Shown: one piece after another, positions 8,622 through 17,190 of the stretch | How positions within the stretch are numbered: the first letter of the stretch is position 1 | How the letters are laid out: the number at the start of each line of letters is the position of its first letter | From: UBA3064 sp023258775 | GTDB lineage: Bacteria; Pseudomonadota; Gammaproteobacteria; Burkholderiales; Burkholderiaceae_E | NCBI GenBank assembly: GCA_044355655.1 | Contig: JBIKXS010000002.1 | Coordinates: 62,001 to 126,000, forward strand | Direction: 5' to 3' | Length of the DNA stretch: 64,000 bases | Position numbers and translations under genes: made by a program | The notes under the pieces: model-generated | Told to the model about the DNA's origin: nothing | Database searches by the model: none | The model's input: the letters and a program-made list of their open reading frames with translations, nothing else

Positions 8622-9452
8622 TTAGCCTTCAGCATGAGGCAATACTCGTCGGGATCCTGCGTCTGCAAGGAAACGGGCGATTGCCACGCGAACCGAATCG
8701 GGCTGCTCAGCCATCATTTGGTGACCTGCTTTTTCGATGATTCGCATGTCTGCGCCGATGATGGTTTCAGCTAGGCTTTTAGCCGCTTTAGGTGGGGTCA
8801 TCAGATCAAGTGCTCCACTAAGGATCAAGGTGGGTTGCTTGATGGCTTGAGCACATTCGAGACCCCGGCTGTAAGCGTTACAAGCCTTGAAATCGTTGAA
8901 CAAAACACCTGACTTTTGCCGCTCCATCAATCGGCGTCCCTGGTTATAAATCGAAAATCCTGGCCCTGGCGTGCCCGGCAAATGCGTGATCCCGCTATGT
9001 GACCAGCGAGTAATCATGGCGAAGGCTTTTTGTTCGTCATGTTGGGCGGCGTCGAGCAGGGCATCGGAAACACGCATAGGAAAAGCTGAACCAAGTAAGA
9101 CATTAGCCCAGCTTTGGGCAGGCCTGCTGGCCGCAGCTTCCAAGGCAATCAGTGAACCCATGCTGTGGCCAAGCCATGCAGCCGCGCTGATATCCAAGCT
9201 GTCTAGCAAGTCGCCACACCAGGCCGCCATCGCCTGAACTGTCTCGCAAATAGGGCCATCGCTACGACCGTGAGCTGGCAAATCGATGGCGAGCACGTTA
9301 TAGCCGTGATGCGCAAGCCAGCGCGATTGCATGATCCAAACACTGTGGTCGTTTTGTGCGCCATGGATCATCAGGACCGATGGTAAGTCCGGGCGAAATG
9401 CCTTCGATCCGGTATAGATATAAACACTTTTCTGACCGAGTTTCACTTCCAT
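8622..9452 (-). CDS. Alpha/beta-hydrolase fold protein
   Basis: 276 residues with a complete alpha/beta-hydrolase signature: oxyanion-hole region LMIHGAQNDHSVW, nucleophile elbow GHSMGS, acid in LSGALDLMTPP and catalytic His in KAGHQMM. An esterase or thioesterase role is likely, but the substrate cannot be inferred. The start codon follows the metY stop by only 4 bp, so the two are almost certainly one operon. An acyl-homoserine-related hydrolase is an idea from context only; homoserine O-acetyltransferases are also alpha/beta hydrolases, but this protein is shorter and lacks their recognisable motifs. Confidence 0.85.
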   Translation of the reverse strand: MEVKLGQKSVYIYTGSKAFRPDLPSVLMIHGAQNDHSVWIMQSRWLAHHGYNVLAIDLPAHGRSDGPICETVQAMAAWCGDLLDSLDISAAAWLGHSMGSLIALEAAASRPAQSWANVLLGSAFPMRVSDALLDAAQHDEQKAFAMITRWSHSGITHLPGTPGPGFSIYNQGRRLMERQKSGVLFNDFKACNAYSRGLECAQAIKQPTLILSGALDLMTPPKAAKSLAETIIGADMRIIEKAGHQMMAEQPDSVRVAIARFLADAGSRRVLPHAEG

Positions 9453-9456
9453 GCCA

Positions 9457-10755
9457 TCACCTCTTTGGAAACGCTACACGGAAGGCGCGCTTTAAGTCGT
9501 CGATTAAGTCATCGGGATCCTCAAGACCGATCGATAACCTAAGGGTTGCTTCGCCGATGCCTGCCGCCTTGAGCGCTTGCTCGTCCATGCGAAAGTGGGT
9601 TGTCGAGGCAGGATGAATCACCAGCGAGCGCGCATCACCGACGTTGGCAAGATGCGAGAAGACTTGCAATGCTTCAACGAAAGCACGACCCTGATCGCGA
9701 TTGCCCGCAAGCTCAACTGAAAAGACCGCGCCACATCCTTTGGGCATGAGCTGCTGGGCTAGCTTATGGTCTGGATGACTTGCGAGGCCAGGATACGATA
9801 CCTTACGAACCTGAGCGTGCGATTCAAGATAATGGGCGACCTCGAGCGTATTGCTGACATGTCGCTGCATGCGAAGCGATAAGGTCTCAATGCCCTGCAA
9901 AATCTGGAAGGCATTCATTGGACTGAGACATGCACCAAAGTCCCTCAAAGCTTCGCGACGGGCTCGAAGCAAAAACGGCGCGACCGTCGACTCCTCGGCG
10001 AAGACCATGCCATGAAATCCTTCGTAAGGCTGGGTAAGCTCGGGAAACCGATCACTGGCCATCCAATCGAAGCGCCCACCATCCACGACAACGCCCCCAA
10101 GTACCGTGCCGTGTCCACAAAGAAATTTGGTGGCTGAGTGGTATACGAGATCAGCGCCCCATTCGATCGGTCGAATCAACCAAGGCGTGGTGAAGGTCGA
10201 GTCAACAAGTAAAGGAATGCCGTGCCGATGTGCGATGGCCGAAACCTGTGGAATGTCGAGCACATCCAGACCAGGGTTTCCGAGCGTTTCGCCAAACAGC
10301 AATTTAGTGTTCGGACGTATAGCCGCCTCCCAGGCCTTAAAGTCACCCGGGGTCACGAAGGTGGTTTGAATGCCAAAGCGCGCAAGCGTGTAGTGCAAGA
10401 GGTTGTGAGAGCCGCCGTAAAGTGCTGTTGAAGCAACAATATGTGATCCCGATCCTGCCAAGGTCGCAATGGCAAGGTGCAGGGCTGCTTGGCCACTTGC
10501 GGTCGCAATCGCGCCAACACCCGCATCGAGCGCCGCCATGCGCTCTTCAAACACCGCCACCGTGGGGTTGCTCAGACGCGAATAAACATGACCTGACTGC
10601 TCCATATTAAATAGACCGGCGGCAGCATCGGAATCTTTAAAAACAAAAGCAGTTGTTAAGTGAATCGGTGTTGCTCTCGATCCATGCGTTGCGTCGGGCG
10701 AGGCACCTGCATGAACAGCAAGTGTGTCAAAGCGATAGTAATCTTCGTCCGCCAT
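9457..10755 (-). CDS. metY: O-acetylhomoserine sulfhydrylase (Cys/Met metabolism PLP enzyme)
   Basis: 432 residues of the Cys/Met gamma-family of PLP enzymes. Visible motifs: DTLAVHAG at the N-terminus, HVYSRLSNPTVAVFEERMAA, ETLGNPGLDVLDIP, the PLP-lysine segment HSATKFLCGHGTVLGG, and the C-terminal SLVIHPASTTH. The length and the FETLAVHAG-type start fit MetY, which makes homocysteine directly from O-acetylhomoserine and sulfide, better than MetB or MetC. It is first in a minus-strand transcript with the hydrolase and DUF2069 gene. The 233-bp divergent spacer to the CBS gene contains a perfect 18-bp palindrome 28 bp upstream of the start codon and a tandem-repeat array. Confidence 0.9.
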   Translation of the reverse strand: MADEDYYRFDTLAVHAGASPDATHGSRATPIHLTTAFVFKDSDAAAGLFNMEQSGHVYSRLSNPTVAVFEERMAALDAGVGAIATASGQAALHLAIATLAGSGSHIVASTALYGGSHNLLHYTLARFGIQTTFVTPGDFKAWEAAIRPNTKLLFGETLGNPGLDVLDIPQVSAIAHRHGIPLLVDSTFTTPWLIRPIEWGADLVYHSATKFLCGHGTVLGGVVVDGGRFDWMASDRFPELTQPYEGFHGMVFAEESTVAPFLLRARREALRDFGACLSPMNAFQILQGIETLSLRMQRHVSNTLEVAHYLESHAQVRKVSYPGLASHPDHKLAQQLMPKGCGAVFSVELAGNRDQGRAFVEALQVFSHLANVGDARSLVIHPASTTHFRMDEQALKAAGIGEATLRLSIGLEDPDDLIDDLKRAFRVAFPKR

Positions 10756-10782
10756 GGCTTAATCCTGTGATCGAAACAAGAT

Positions 10783-10800
10783 CCTGATGCTAGCATCAGG
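10783..10800. promoter_or_regulatory. Perfect 18-bp palindrome upstream of metY
   Basis: CCTGATGCTAGCATCAGG is fully self-complementary. It lies 28 bp before the metY ATG in the divergent metY/CBS spacer, a typical operator position. It does not match the enteric MetJ (AGACGTCT) or MetR (TGAAN5TTCA) sites, so the binding protein is unknown. Confidence 0.55.
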
Positions 10801-10804
10801 GATC

Positions 10805-10937
10805 AGCGATGGTTGAGCTGTTGCGATCCATCATCGGAGCGATGGTTGCGTTGTGGCGATCCGTCATCTGAGCGATGGTTGAGCGATTGCGATCGGGCAA
10901 TCTTGGCGAAGATTGACCTGTGGCAATCGCCGATGGG
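10805..10937. repeat. Four imperfect ~33-bp tandem repeats in the metY/CBS spacer
   Basis: Units start at 10805, 10838, 10871 and 10905, with period 33, 33 and 34. The first three begin AGCGATGGTTG and the consensus continues with a TTGCGATC core. Similarity decays in unit 4, and a half unit may follow to about 10957. The array fills most of the divergent intergenic region. Confidence 0.85.
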
Positions 10938-10988
10938 TGCGCAGGTTGATGTGGCGTTTATTGGAGCAAGGAATAGGTCCACCTAGTC

Positions 10989-11453
10989 ATGTTGGTACGC
11001 GATATTTTGAGAGTGAAAGGCACAGCGCTTTTTACAGTTGGTCCTGAGACGCTGCTATCTGAGTGCGTAACGGTGATGGCTGACCTGGATATCGGTTCAC
11101 TGGTTGTAATGGACCAAGGGCGCCTCGCTGGCATGCTTTCTTTTCGCGAGGTCTTACGAGTGTTGGCACAAAGGCAACGCGAGCATCGCGTCGGACCAAC
11201 GCCAACCATGTCCTTGATCAAAGCGTCGGAAGTCATGGAGCCAAAGCCTAGAATTGCAAGCCCTGACATGGATGTCAATGATCTACGCAAGATGATGCTC
11301 GAGCATCATGATCGGTACGTGCCTGTGATGGACGCTCAAGTCTTGCTCGGGGTAGTCTCTTTTTATGACGTCGCGCGGGCCGTGCTCGATGCGCAAAGTT
11401 TCGAGAACCGCATGCTCAAAGCTTATATTAAAGACTGGCCAACAGAAGGGTAA
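10989..11453 (+). CDS. CBS-domain pair protein
   Basis: 154 residues made almost entirely of two CBS domains: residues about 5-60 (VRDILRVKGTALFTVGPETL to LAGMLSFREVLR) and about 78-140 (ASEVMEPKPRIASPDMDVND to LLGVVSFYDVARA). Free-standing CBS pairs bind adenine nucleotides or NAD and act as energy sensors; partners are unknown here. It ends 4 bp before surE and probably shares its transcript. The promoter would have to lie in or beside the tandem array upstream. Confidence 0.85.
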   Translation: MLVRDILRVKGTALFTVGPETLLSECVTVMADLDIGSLVVMDQGRLAGMLSFREVLRVLAQRQREHRVGPTPTMSLIKASEVMEPKPRIASPDMDVNDLRKMMLEHHDRYVPVMDAQVLLGVVSFYDVARAVLDAQSFENRMLKAYIKDWPTEG

Positions 11454-11457
11454 ACCA

Positions 11458-12210
11458 ATGCACATCCTTGTATCGAACGATGACGGCTACCTCTCGCCGG
11501 GACTTGCTGCGCTTGCCCAGGCCATGCAGGCCTTCGGCAAGGTCACGGTTGTCGCCCCAGATCGAGATCGAAGCGGTGCTTCGAATTCACTCACCCTCGA
11601 TGCGCCACTAACGGTTCGCAAAGCACCCAGTGGCTTCTACTTTATCAATGGCACCCCGACCGATTGCGTTCATATGGCCATCACAGGACTTCTTGATGAA
11701 AAGCCGGCATTGGTGGTTTCTGGCATCAATAACGGTCCGAATATGGGCGACGACACGATTTACTCAGGGACGGTTGCCGCCGCCATGGAAGGCTTTCTGC
11801 TTGGCGTGCCAGCGATTGCCTTTTCACTTCAGTCGCGCTCATTTGAAGGCTTGGAGCCCGCTGCGAAGATTGCGGCCAGCATTGTCAGGAGATCACTTGA
11901 GGGTTCAGGTCTGCGCCAGCCTTATTTGCTAAATGTCAACATTCCGGGTCACGGTGAGGATATCCATCTGGCACCACTTGTTACCCGCCTCGGCAAGCGT
12001 CATATGGCCGAGCCTGTTGTGCCAGCTAAAAACCCTCGCGGCGAGGAGATATGGTGGATTGGTCCGGCTGGTGCTGCAAAAGATGCCGGTCCAGGAACAG
12101 ACTTTCATGCGCTTGCTCAAGGCCGGGTGTCGATTACCCCGTTGGATATCGACCTAACTGCGCATCGTCTTCTCAACGACGTTGAACAATGGCTCAAAAG
12201 CCCGAGTTAG
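11458..12210 (+). CDS. surE: 5'/3'-nucleotidase (survival protein SurE)
   Basis: 250 residues starting at ATG 11458 (MHILVSNDDGYLSPGL); the frame stays open upstream into the CBS gene but SurE always begins with this strand-1 motif. Metal-binding Asp-Asp (SNDDG), the APDRDRSGASNSLTL segment, NGTPTDCVHMAI and SGINNGPNMGDDTIYSGTVA are all present. It dephosphorylates nucleoside monophosphates and some polyphosphates. It overlaps pcm by 22 bp, the classic surE-pcm arrangement. Confidence 0.96.
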   Translation: MHILVSNDDGYLSPGLAALAQAMQAFGKVTVVAPDRDRSGASNSLTLDAPLTVRKAPSGFYFINGTPTDCVHMAITGLLDEKPALVVSGINNGPNMGDDTIYSGTVAAAMEGFLLGVPAIAFSLQSRSFEGLEPAAKIAASIVRRSLEGSGLRQPYLLNVNIPGHGEDIHLAPLVTRLGKRHMAEPVVPAKNPRGEEIWWIGPAGAAKDAGPGTDFHALAQGRVSITPLDIDLTAHRLLNDVEQWLKSPS

Positions 12211-12917
12211 TCGGACGATCAATTCCACAAGCCGCCCAACTGCCTGCAGTAAGCGGCCTGGGGCTCGATTCCGACAAGGCGCGATTTCGTCTGATCGATA
12301 CACTTGCGCATTCGCATCAACTCGATGCCGCATTGGTCGAAGTCATGCGTGCTGTACCACGTCATCGCTTCGTTGAACCAGCTTTTGCTAGTCGTGCTTA
12401 CGAGGATGTTGCGCTTCCGATAGGGCATCAACAAACGATTTCTAGACCCTCGACGGTCGGGCGTATGATCGATAGAATCCTTAGGCATCTGTCAGGAATT
12501 GATCGTAAGCATTTGAAGATACTGGAAATCGGTACCGGATGCGGCTATCAAGCAGCGCTGTTGTCACGTTTGTTTGGTGAGGTCTATTCTATTGAAAGAA
12601 TCAAGGACTTACACTTGTTAGCCAAGAAGAATCTCCGTGGCATGCAGTGCTTTAACCTTCGAATGATCTTTGCTGACGGCCTCAAAGGGCTGGACCAAGC
12701 TGCTCCCTTCGATGCGATCATCGCAGCAGCCGCAGGCGATGCTATTCCCGACGCTTGGATTCAGCAGCTTAAGTCAGGCGGGATACTGTTAACGCCAGTA
12801 TCAACGCCGAGTGGTCAGGTGCTCGAACAGGTTATTAGTCTTGGACATGGTAACTTTCGGCATCTCCAACTTGATGCGGTTCGCTTTGTTCCTTTGCTTC
12901 ACGGCACGCGATCATGA
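12189..12917 (+). CDS. pcm: Protein-L-isoaspartate O-methyltransferase
   Basis: 242 residues; repairs isoaspartyl residues in aged proteins using SAM. Motifs: VPRHRFV and the YEDVALPIGHQQTISRPSTV substrate loop, SAM-binding motif I LEIGTGCGYQAALLS, and the AAAAGDAIPDAWIQQLKSGG region. The N-terminus is longer than in E. coli (208 aa); an internal start cannot be excluded. It starts within surE and precedes the lipoprotein gene by 39 bp. Confidence 0.95.
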   Translation: MAQKPELVGRSIPQAAQLPAVSGLGLDSDKARFRLIDTLAHSHQLDAALVEVMRAVPRHRFVEPAFASRAYEDVALPIGHQQTISRPSTVGRMIDRILRHLSGIDRKHLKILEIGTGCGYQAALLSRLFGEVYSIERIKDLHLLAKKNLRGMQCFNLRMIFADGLKGLDQAAPFDAIIAAAAGDAIPDAWIQQLKSGGILLTPVSTPSGQVLEQVISLGHGNFRHLQLDAVRFVPLLHGTRS

Positions 12918-12956
12918 GTTCAGGATTCACTAAACACCTTAAGCTGATCTAAGTCG

Positions 12957-14018
12957 ATGACCAACACGGTTTGCCAGCTCAATAGCGTACAAGTGGGTGC
13001 ACCGAGCACAGCTTTTGGCTTCTTGCCAAGATTTTTTTGTACGGCCATTCTTAGCCTTAGCCTGGCACTCGCTTCTTGTTCTTCGCCTAGGGTACCGGCA
13101 CCCATTGTTGATCGTTCGAGCAAAGTGCCCCCGGTTGTCATTGTCTCCTCAGTGGGGCAATCAAAACCAGCCTCGAACAGCACGACGCCGGCCCCAAGTT
13201 CGATACCGCGTCCTCTTGAAGTCAGTCCGGCGATTCAAGCGCCGCGCGAACCGGGTAAGCCTACTGCCGAGCCGCAAAGTCCGACCGTCAGCGCAAAGCC
13301 AATACGAAATCCGCAGATCATCTCAAGTACTCGCACAGATATCCCAAGTGGGCGTACAGAGGTCTCAAATACTCGTTCAGATGGCTCCAGCGGCCGTACA
13401 GAGGGCTCAAATACCCGCTCAGATGGCTCCAGTGGCCGCACCGAAACTGCGAATGCACGGACGGATGTTGCGAGTGCCCGAGCGTCTCAGGCGGCTCAGT
13501 CAAATGATTCGAGGCAGTCGTCTACCCAGGAAAGCAAATCCACCGACGCGAAACGCGATGATCAAAAAGCAAATTCAGACTCGAGGACGACAAGTACCAG
13601 TCCAGATTCAAAAGATCAGGACAGTCTTAATTCGGCCAAACCTGCCGTCAATACCGATATCGAATGGATCTGGCCAGCAGATGGCAAAGCTGTGAGCACC
13701 TTCAGTGGGGGTAAGGGGGGAATTCGCATCGAAGGTCAATCCGGTGATCCAATTCTTGCAATCGGTGACGGTAAGGTCATTTTTGCCGGACAGGGCCCGA
13801 AAGGCTATGGCAATTTGTTGATCGTTCGTCATGAAGGTGAACTGCTATCGGTGTACGCTCACAACAGGGCTTTGCTGGTCCAAGAGGGTAGTCAGGTCAA
13901 GAAAGGGCAGAAAATCGCGGAGATGGGCGATTCTGGCGCTGATCGAACCCAGCTCGGCTTCGAACTCCGACGAAACGGCAGACCGGTTGATCCAAGGTCT
14001 GCACTACCGCAGCGCTAG
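12957..14018 (+). CDS. nlpD: NlpD-like lipoprotein with degenerate M23/LytM domain
   Basis: 353 residues: signal peptide with lipobox LALASC near residue 40, a long Ser/Thr/Arg/Asp-rich low-complexity region (residues about 55-230) and a C-terminal LytM/M23 fold (residues about 235-350). Zinc ligands are replaced: the HxxxD position reads GGIRIEG and the final HxH position reads QLGFEL, so it should be a catalytically dead amidase activator like NlpD or EnvC. No LysM domain is visible in the region where NlpD normally has one; instead there are three 14-residue repeats. Position after surE-pcm supports the NlpD assignment. It is followed after 31 bp by the exonuclease, not by rpoS. Confidence 0.8.
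   Translation: MTNTVCQLNSVQVGAPSTAFGFLPRFFCTAILSLSLALASCSSPRVPAPIVDRSSKVPPVVIVSSVGQSKPASNSTTPAPSSIPRPLEVSPAIQAPREPGKPTAEPQSPTVSAKPIRNPQIISSTRTDIPSGRTEVSNTRSDGSSGRTEGSNTRSDGSSGRTETANARTDVASARASQAAQSNDSRQSSTQESKSTDAKRDDQKANSDSRTTSTSPDSKDQDSLNSAKPAVNTDIEWIWPADGKAVSTFSGGKGGIRIEGQSGDPILAIGDGKVIFAGQGPKGYGNLLIVRHEGELLSVYAHNRALLVQEGSQVKKGQKIAEMGDSGADRTQLGFELRRNGRPVDPRSALPQR
13347..13472 (+). repeat. Three 42-bp coding repeats in the NlpD-like protein
   Basis: Units at 13347, 13389 and 13431 encode SGRTEVSNTRSDGS, SGRTEGSNTRSDGS and SGRTETANARTDVA. The first two are nearly identical at DNA level, the third is diverged. A weaker half unit (STRTDIP) precedes them. Confidence 0.92.
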
Positions 14019-14049
14019 TCGCAAGCTTTCATCGCCTTTCAGGCTATTT

Positions 14050-14853
14050 GTGTCGACAGTTTTAGTCTTTGATCTGGAAACAATTCCAGATGCATCAGGT
14101 CTCCGTAAAGCATGGTCAGAGTTACCCGACGATGCGAACAAAATGACTGACCTTGAACTTGTCAGTTTCGTGCTGCAACAACGAGAAGCCCAGACTGGCA
14201 AGTCCTTTCTGCCGCTGCAGTTTCAGCGTGTCATCGCAATCGGCTGTCTGTTCCGCGCTGAGCGGGAAGCAGGCGAGGTGCTTCAACTGCGTTGTCTCGG
14301 CGACGATGCCAGTGATGAGGCAAAGCTTATTCGAGATTTCTTCCGCATCATCGACAAATACTCGCCTCAATTGGTTAGCTGGAACGGTTCGGGGTTTGAT
14401 TTACCAGTCTTGCACTATCGAGCATTGATTCACGGCTTGACTGCCCCGCGTTATTGGGACATGGGTGAAGATGACCGTGACTTTAAGTTCAATAACTATA
14501 TCAGTCGCTATCATCAACGCCATACCGACTTGATGGATTTATTGAGCCTTTATAACGGTAGGGCACTCGCACCGCTCGATCAGGTGGCAATGCTTTGCGG
14601 TTTTCCTGGCAAACAGGGTATGAGCGGCGCACAAGTTTGGCCTGCATTTTGTGAGGGACGCATTGACGATATTCGCCATTACTGTCTGACCGACGTCCTC
14701 AACACCTGGCTTGTGTGGTGCCGCTTTCAGCGGTTGAGAGGTATTTATTCAGGTGAGAGATACCAAAGCGATATTGAAATGGCAAAGTCATTCCTAAGGA
14801 ACCAGAGCGATTCTCGGTGGATGAATTTCTTAAGCGCTTGGGAAGGACATTAG
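14050..14853 (+). CDS. Predicted 3'-5' exonuclease, PolB-like DEDD family
   Basis: About 267 residues from GTG 14050 (STVLVFDLETIPD follows); the frame is open upstream inside nlpD but the fold starts at the DLET motif. DEDD nuclease motifs are visible: exo I VFDLETIP, exo II SWNGSGFDLPVL, and exo III HYCLTDVLNTW, matching the DNA_pol_B_exo2 family of stand-alone PolB-type exonucleases. Substrate unknown; probably DNA proofreading or repair, or RNA processing. It overlaps the upstream frame of rlmD, whose ATG is 3 bp after this stop. Confidence 0.8.
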   Translation: MSTVLVFDLETIPDASGLRKAWSELPDDANKMTDLELVSFVLQQREAQTGKSFLPLQFQRVIAIGCLFRAEREAGEVLQLRCLGDDASDEAKLIRDFFRIIDKYSPQLVSWNGSGFDLPVLHYRALIHGLTAPRYWDMGEDDRDFKFNNYISRYHQRHTDLMDLLSLYNGRALAPLDQVAMLCGFPGKQGMSGAQVWPAFCEGRIDDIRHYCLTDVLNTWLVWCRFQRLRGIYSGERYQSDIEMAKSFLRNQSDSRWMNFLSAWEGH

Positions 14854-14855
14854 AT

Positions 14856-16244
14856 ATGGCTAGAGGGCGAGGCAGATCTCGAAGTTCATCGGAGGCGATG
14901 CCTGTCTTGACACTTGAAATAGAGTCGGTTGACCTTGAGGGACAGGGTGTTGCAAGAACTGAAGGGAAAGTGATTTTTGTTGAAAATGCGTTGCCGGGTG
15001 AACGTGTTCAGGCGCGTCTTGTCAAACAAGGTGCAAGATTCGACCGCGCAGAGGCAATCAACATTCTTCGCGCATCGAGTGGACGAGTTCAAGCTCGGTG
15101 CCGGTACTTTGGAATTTGTGGCGGTTGCAGCATGCAACACATGGATGCCTCCACACAGCTTGCGATTAAGCAACGCGTGCTCGAGGATCAGCTATGGCAT
15201 TTGGCCCGTATCAAACCACAAACAATGCTTGCCCCGATTGCAGGCCCAGCCTGGGCCTACCGCCACCGAGCGCGTCTAAGTGTGCGTGATGTAGCAAAAA
15301 AGGGTGGTGTATTGGTTGGTTTTCACGAGCGCGCATCAAGCTATGTTGCCCAAATGGACGGCTGTGAGGTCTTAACCGCGAAATCCTCAGCGCTTATCCC
15401 GCAGCTGAAGCAGTTAATTGAATCCCTAAGTATTCGGCAACGGGTACCGCAGATTGAGCTGGCTCAGGGTTCAGAAGTCCTTGCACTGGTCTTTAGGGTG
15501 CTGCAGCCACCGAGTGAAACAGACCTCAAAGCACTCAGCGACTTCGGACGCCAGCATCAAGCAGAAATCTGGCTGCAATCGAAAGGTCCAGACTCAATTC
15601 AATTGCTCTATCCAACCTCGTCTTCGCTTTCATATCGACTCGCAGATTTTGACCTTGATTTTCCCTTTCGTCCCACGGACTTCACCCAGGTTAATCACCA
15701 GGTGAACGAAGTCCTTGTACGCCAGGCCGTAAGGCTCCTCAAGCTCGATTCGCGCGACCGTGTGCTCGATTTATTCTGTGGGCTTGGGAATTTCAGTCTT
15801 GCGCTTGCCCGAGTTGCGGATTTTATTCTCGGCATCGAGGGCAGTGAGGTACTCGTTGGGCGAGCGAAGTCAGTTGCCATAACTCAAGGTCTTGAACAAC
15901 GAACAAACTTTGAAGCCGCCAATCTCTTCACATTAAGCGATCAAGCCTGGGAGGCCATCGGCTTTTTCGACAAAATATTGTTGGATCCACCTCGGGAAGG
16001 TGCTCAGCGGATCTGCGAGTTGATTGCGCAGCATGCGATGAAAGCAAGCCGGATTGTTTATGTTTCGTGCAATCCGGCTACGCTTGCCCGCGATGCTGCT
16101 ATCTTAGTTCATCAGGCCGGCTATTCACTCGAATCAGCAGCCGTTGCTAACATGTTTCCACAAACCTCACATGTAGAGTCGATTGCCGTATTCAGCAGAG
16201 CCGCAACGCCTGAACAAAGTCAGCCAAGCCGCCCCAACGCCTAA
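14856..16244 (+). CDS. rlmD: 23S rRNA (uracil(1939)-C5)-methyltransferase
   Basis: About 462 residues starting at ATG 14856, which has a GGAAGGA ribosome site 9 bp upstream; an in-frame ATG at 14817 has none. An N-terminal TRAM domain (IESVDLEGQGVARTEGKVIF), the iron-sulfur cysteines CRYFGICGGCSMQH plus a later Cys (DGCEVL), and the SAM methyltransferase domain with VLDLFCGLGNFSLALA, DPPREGA and the catalytic YVSCNPATLARD are present. This is the RumA/RlmD family. It converges on the yccA-like gene with a 6-bp gap. Confidence 0.95.
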   Translation: MARGRGRSRSSSEAMPVLTLEIESVDLEGQGVARTEGKVIFVENALPGERVQARLVKQGARFDRAEAINILRASSGRVQARCRYFGICGGCSMQHMDASTQLAIKQRVLEDQLWHLARIKPQTMLAPIAGPAWAYRHRARLSVRDVAKKGGVLVGFHERASSYVAQMDGCEVLTAKSSALIPQLKQLIESLSIRQRVPQIELAQGSEVLALVFRVLQPPSETDLKALSDFGRQHQAEIWLQSKGPDSIQLLYPTSSSLSYRLADFDLDFPFRPTDFTQVNHQVNEVLVRQAVRLLKLDSRDRVLDLFCGLGNFSLALARVADFILGIEGSEVLVGRAKSVAITQGLEQRTNFEAANLFTLSDQAWEAIGFFDKILLDPPREGAQRICELIAQHAMKASRIVYVSCNPATLARDAAILVHQAGYSLESAAVANMFPQTSHVESIAVFSRAATPEQSQPSRPNA

Positions 16245-16250
16245 GGAAAA

Positions 16251-17030
16251 CTAGTCTCTGTCGCCACCGAAAATACCGAGGATGGCAAGCAAGTTACTGA
16301 ATACATTGTAGACACTCAAGTAAATGCTCAAGGTCGCTGTCACGTAGTTATCCTCACCGCCTTGGAGAATTCGCTGAATATCGACCAGGATAAAGGCCGA
16401 AAAAATCGCGATAGCAAGTACTGAGATTGTGAGCATGAGTGCTGGCATTTGGAAGAAGATATTGGCCAAACTCGCAACAATCAGCAAAATGACCCCGACG
16501 GTCAAAAACTTGCCCATATTCGTGAAGTCGCGCTTCGAAACCGTGGCAATTCCCGCCATGACTGCAAAAATGCTCGCAGTGCCTCCGAAAGCCATCATGA
16601 TGAGACTTGCGCCGTTGCGCAAACCCAACACGCTACCAATCAGACCAGAAAGCATAAGGCCCATGAAACCGGTGAATACCAACAGCAAACCAACACCTGC
16701 AGCAGAGTGTTTGTTTCGTTCGATCAGGTAGAAAAAGCCAAAAGCGATCGCGAGAAAGGCAATTGCGCCGATGAAGGGGCTGCCTGCGAATAGACTGCTG
16801 AATTTGGTTTGAACACCAATCCATGCACCTGCGATGGTTGGAATCATCGACAAGGCAAGCAGCGCAAAGGTATTTCGGAGCACCTTTCGCTGACGCGACC
16901 CGTCGATTTCAACGGCAGTGCCGAAGTTGCCTTGACCCCATGCGTTTGGGCTCTGACCGAATTGGCTGTTTTGCAGGTTCGTTGGCGAGTTGCGGCTTGC
17001 GCCGAACGGATCATTGTGTTGATAGCTCAT
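16251..17030 (-). CDS. yccA: Bax inhibitor-1 (YccA/TMBIM) family membrane protein
   Basis: About 259 residues with a polar N-terminal stretch and seven hydrophobic helices, including VLRNTFALLALSMIPTIAGA, GVGLLLVFTGFMGLMLSGLI and YNVFSNLLAILGIFGGDRD, the typical BI-1 C-terminus. The ATG at 17030 is preceded by AAGGAG and preferred over an upstream ATG at 17120. YccA-type proteins are FtsH substrates and modulators; FtsH partners hflK and hflC lie 10 kb away. It is divergent from ndk. Confidence 0.88.
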   Translation of the reverse strand: MSYQHNDPFGASRNSPTNLQNSQFGQSPNAWGQGNFGTAVEIDGSRQRKVLRNTFALLALSMIPTIAGAWIGVQTKFSSLFAGSPFIGAIAFLAIAFGFFYLIERNKHSAAGVGLLLVFTGFMGLMLSGLIGSVLGLRNGASLIMMAFGGTASIFAVMAGIATVSKRDFTNMGKFLTVGVILLIVASLANIFFQMPALMLTISVLAIAIFSAFILVDIQRILQGGEDNYVTATLSIYLSVYNVFSNLLAILGIFGGDRD

Positions 17031-17190
17031 GAGCTTGACTCCTTGAAAATAGCCATCACAACTGGCTTGTATGGGAATGTAAGGCGAAATCAGCAGAAAC
17101 TCAATTGACCCTTCAAACAAACCTTGGGTAGCAGTCGATATGAACGATGATAGAGTACGGAGCTTTTATTTCCTAGTGATGGCAAAAATC

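Noticed and set aside
10805..10957. CRISPR-like reading of the tandem arrays (also 32028-32163, 35172-35304, 58816-58958)
   Set aside because: The units are contiguous, imperfect and without spacers, and no cas genes are present.
12997..13695. 232-residue open frame in another frame of the NlpD-like gene
   Set aside because: It exists because the coding repeats are multiples of three and stop-poor; the lipoprotein frame has signal peptide and LytM domain.
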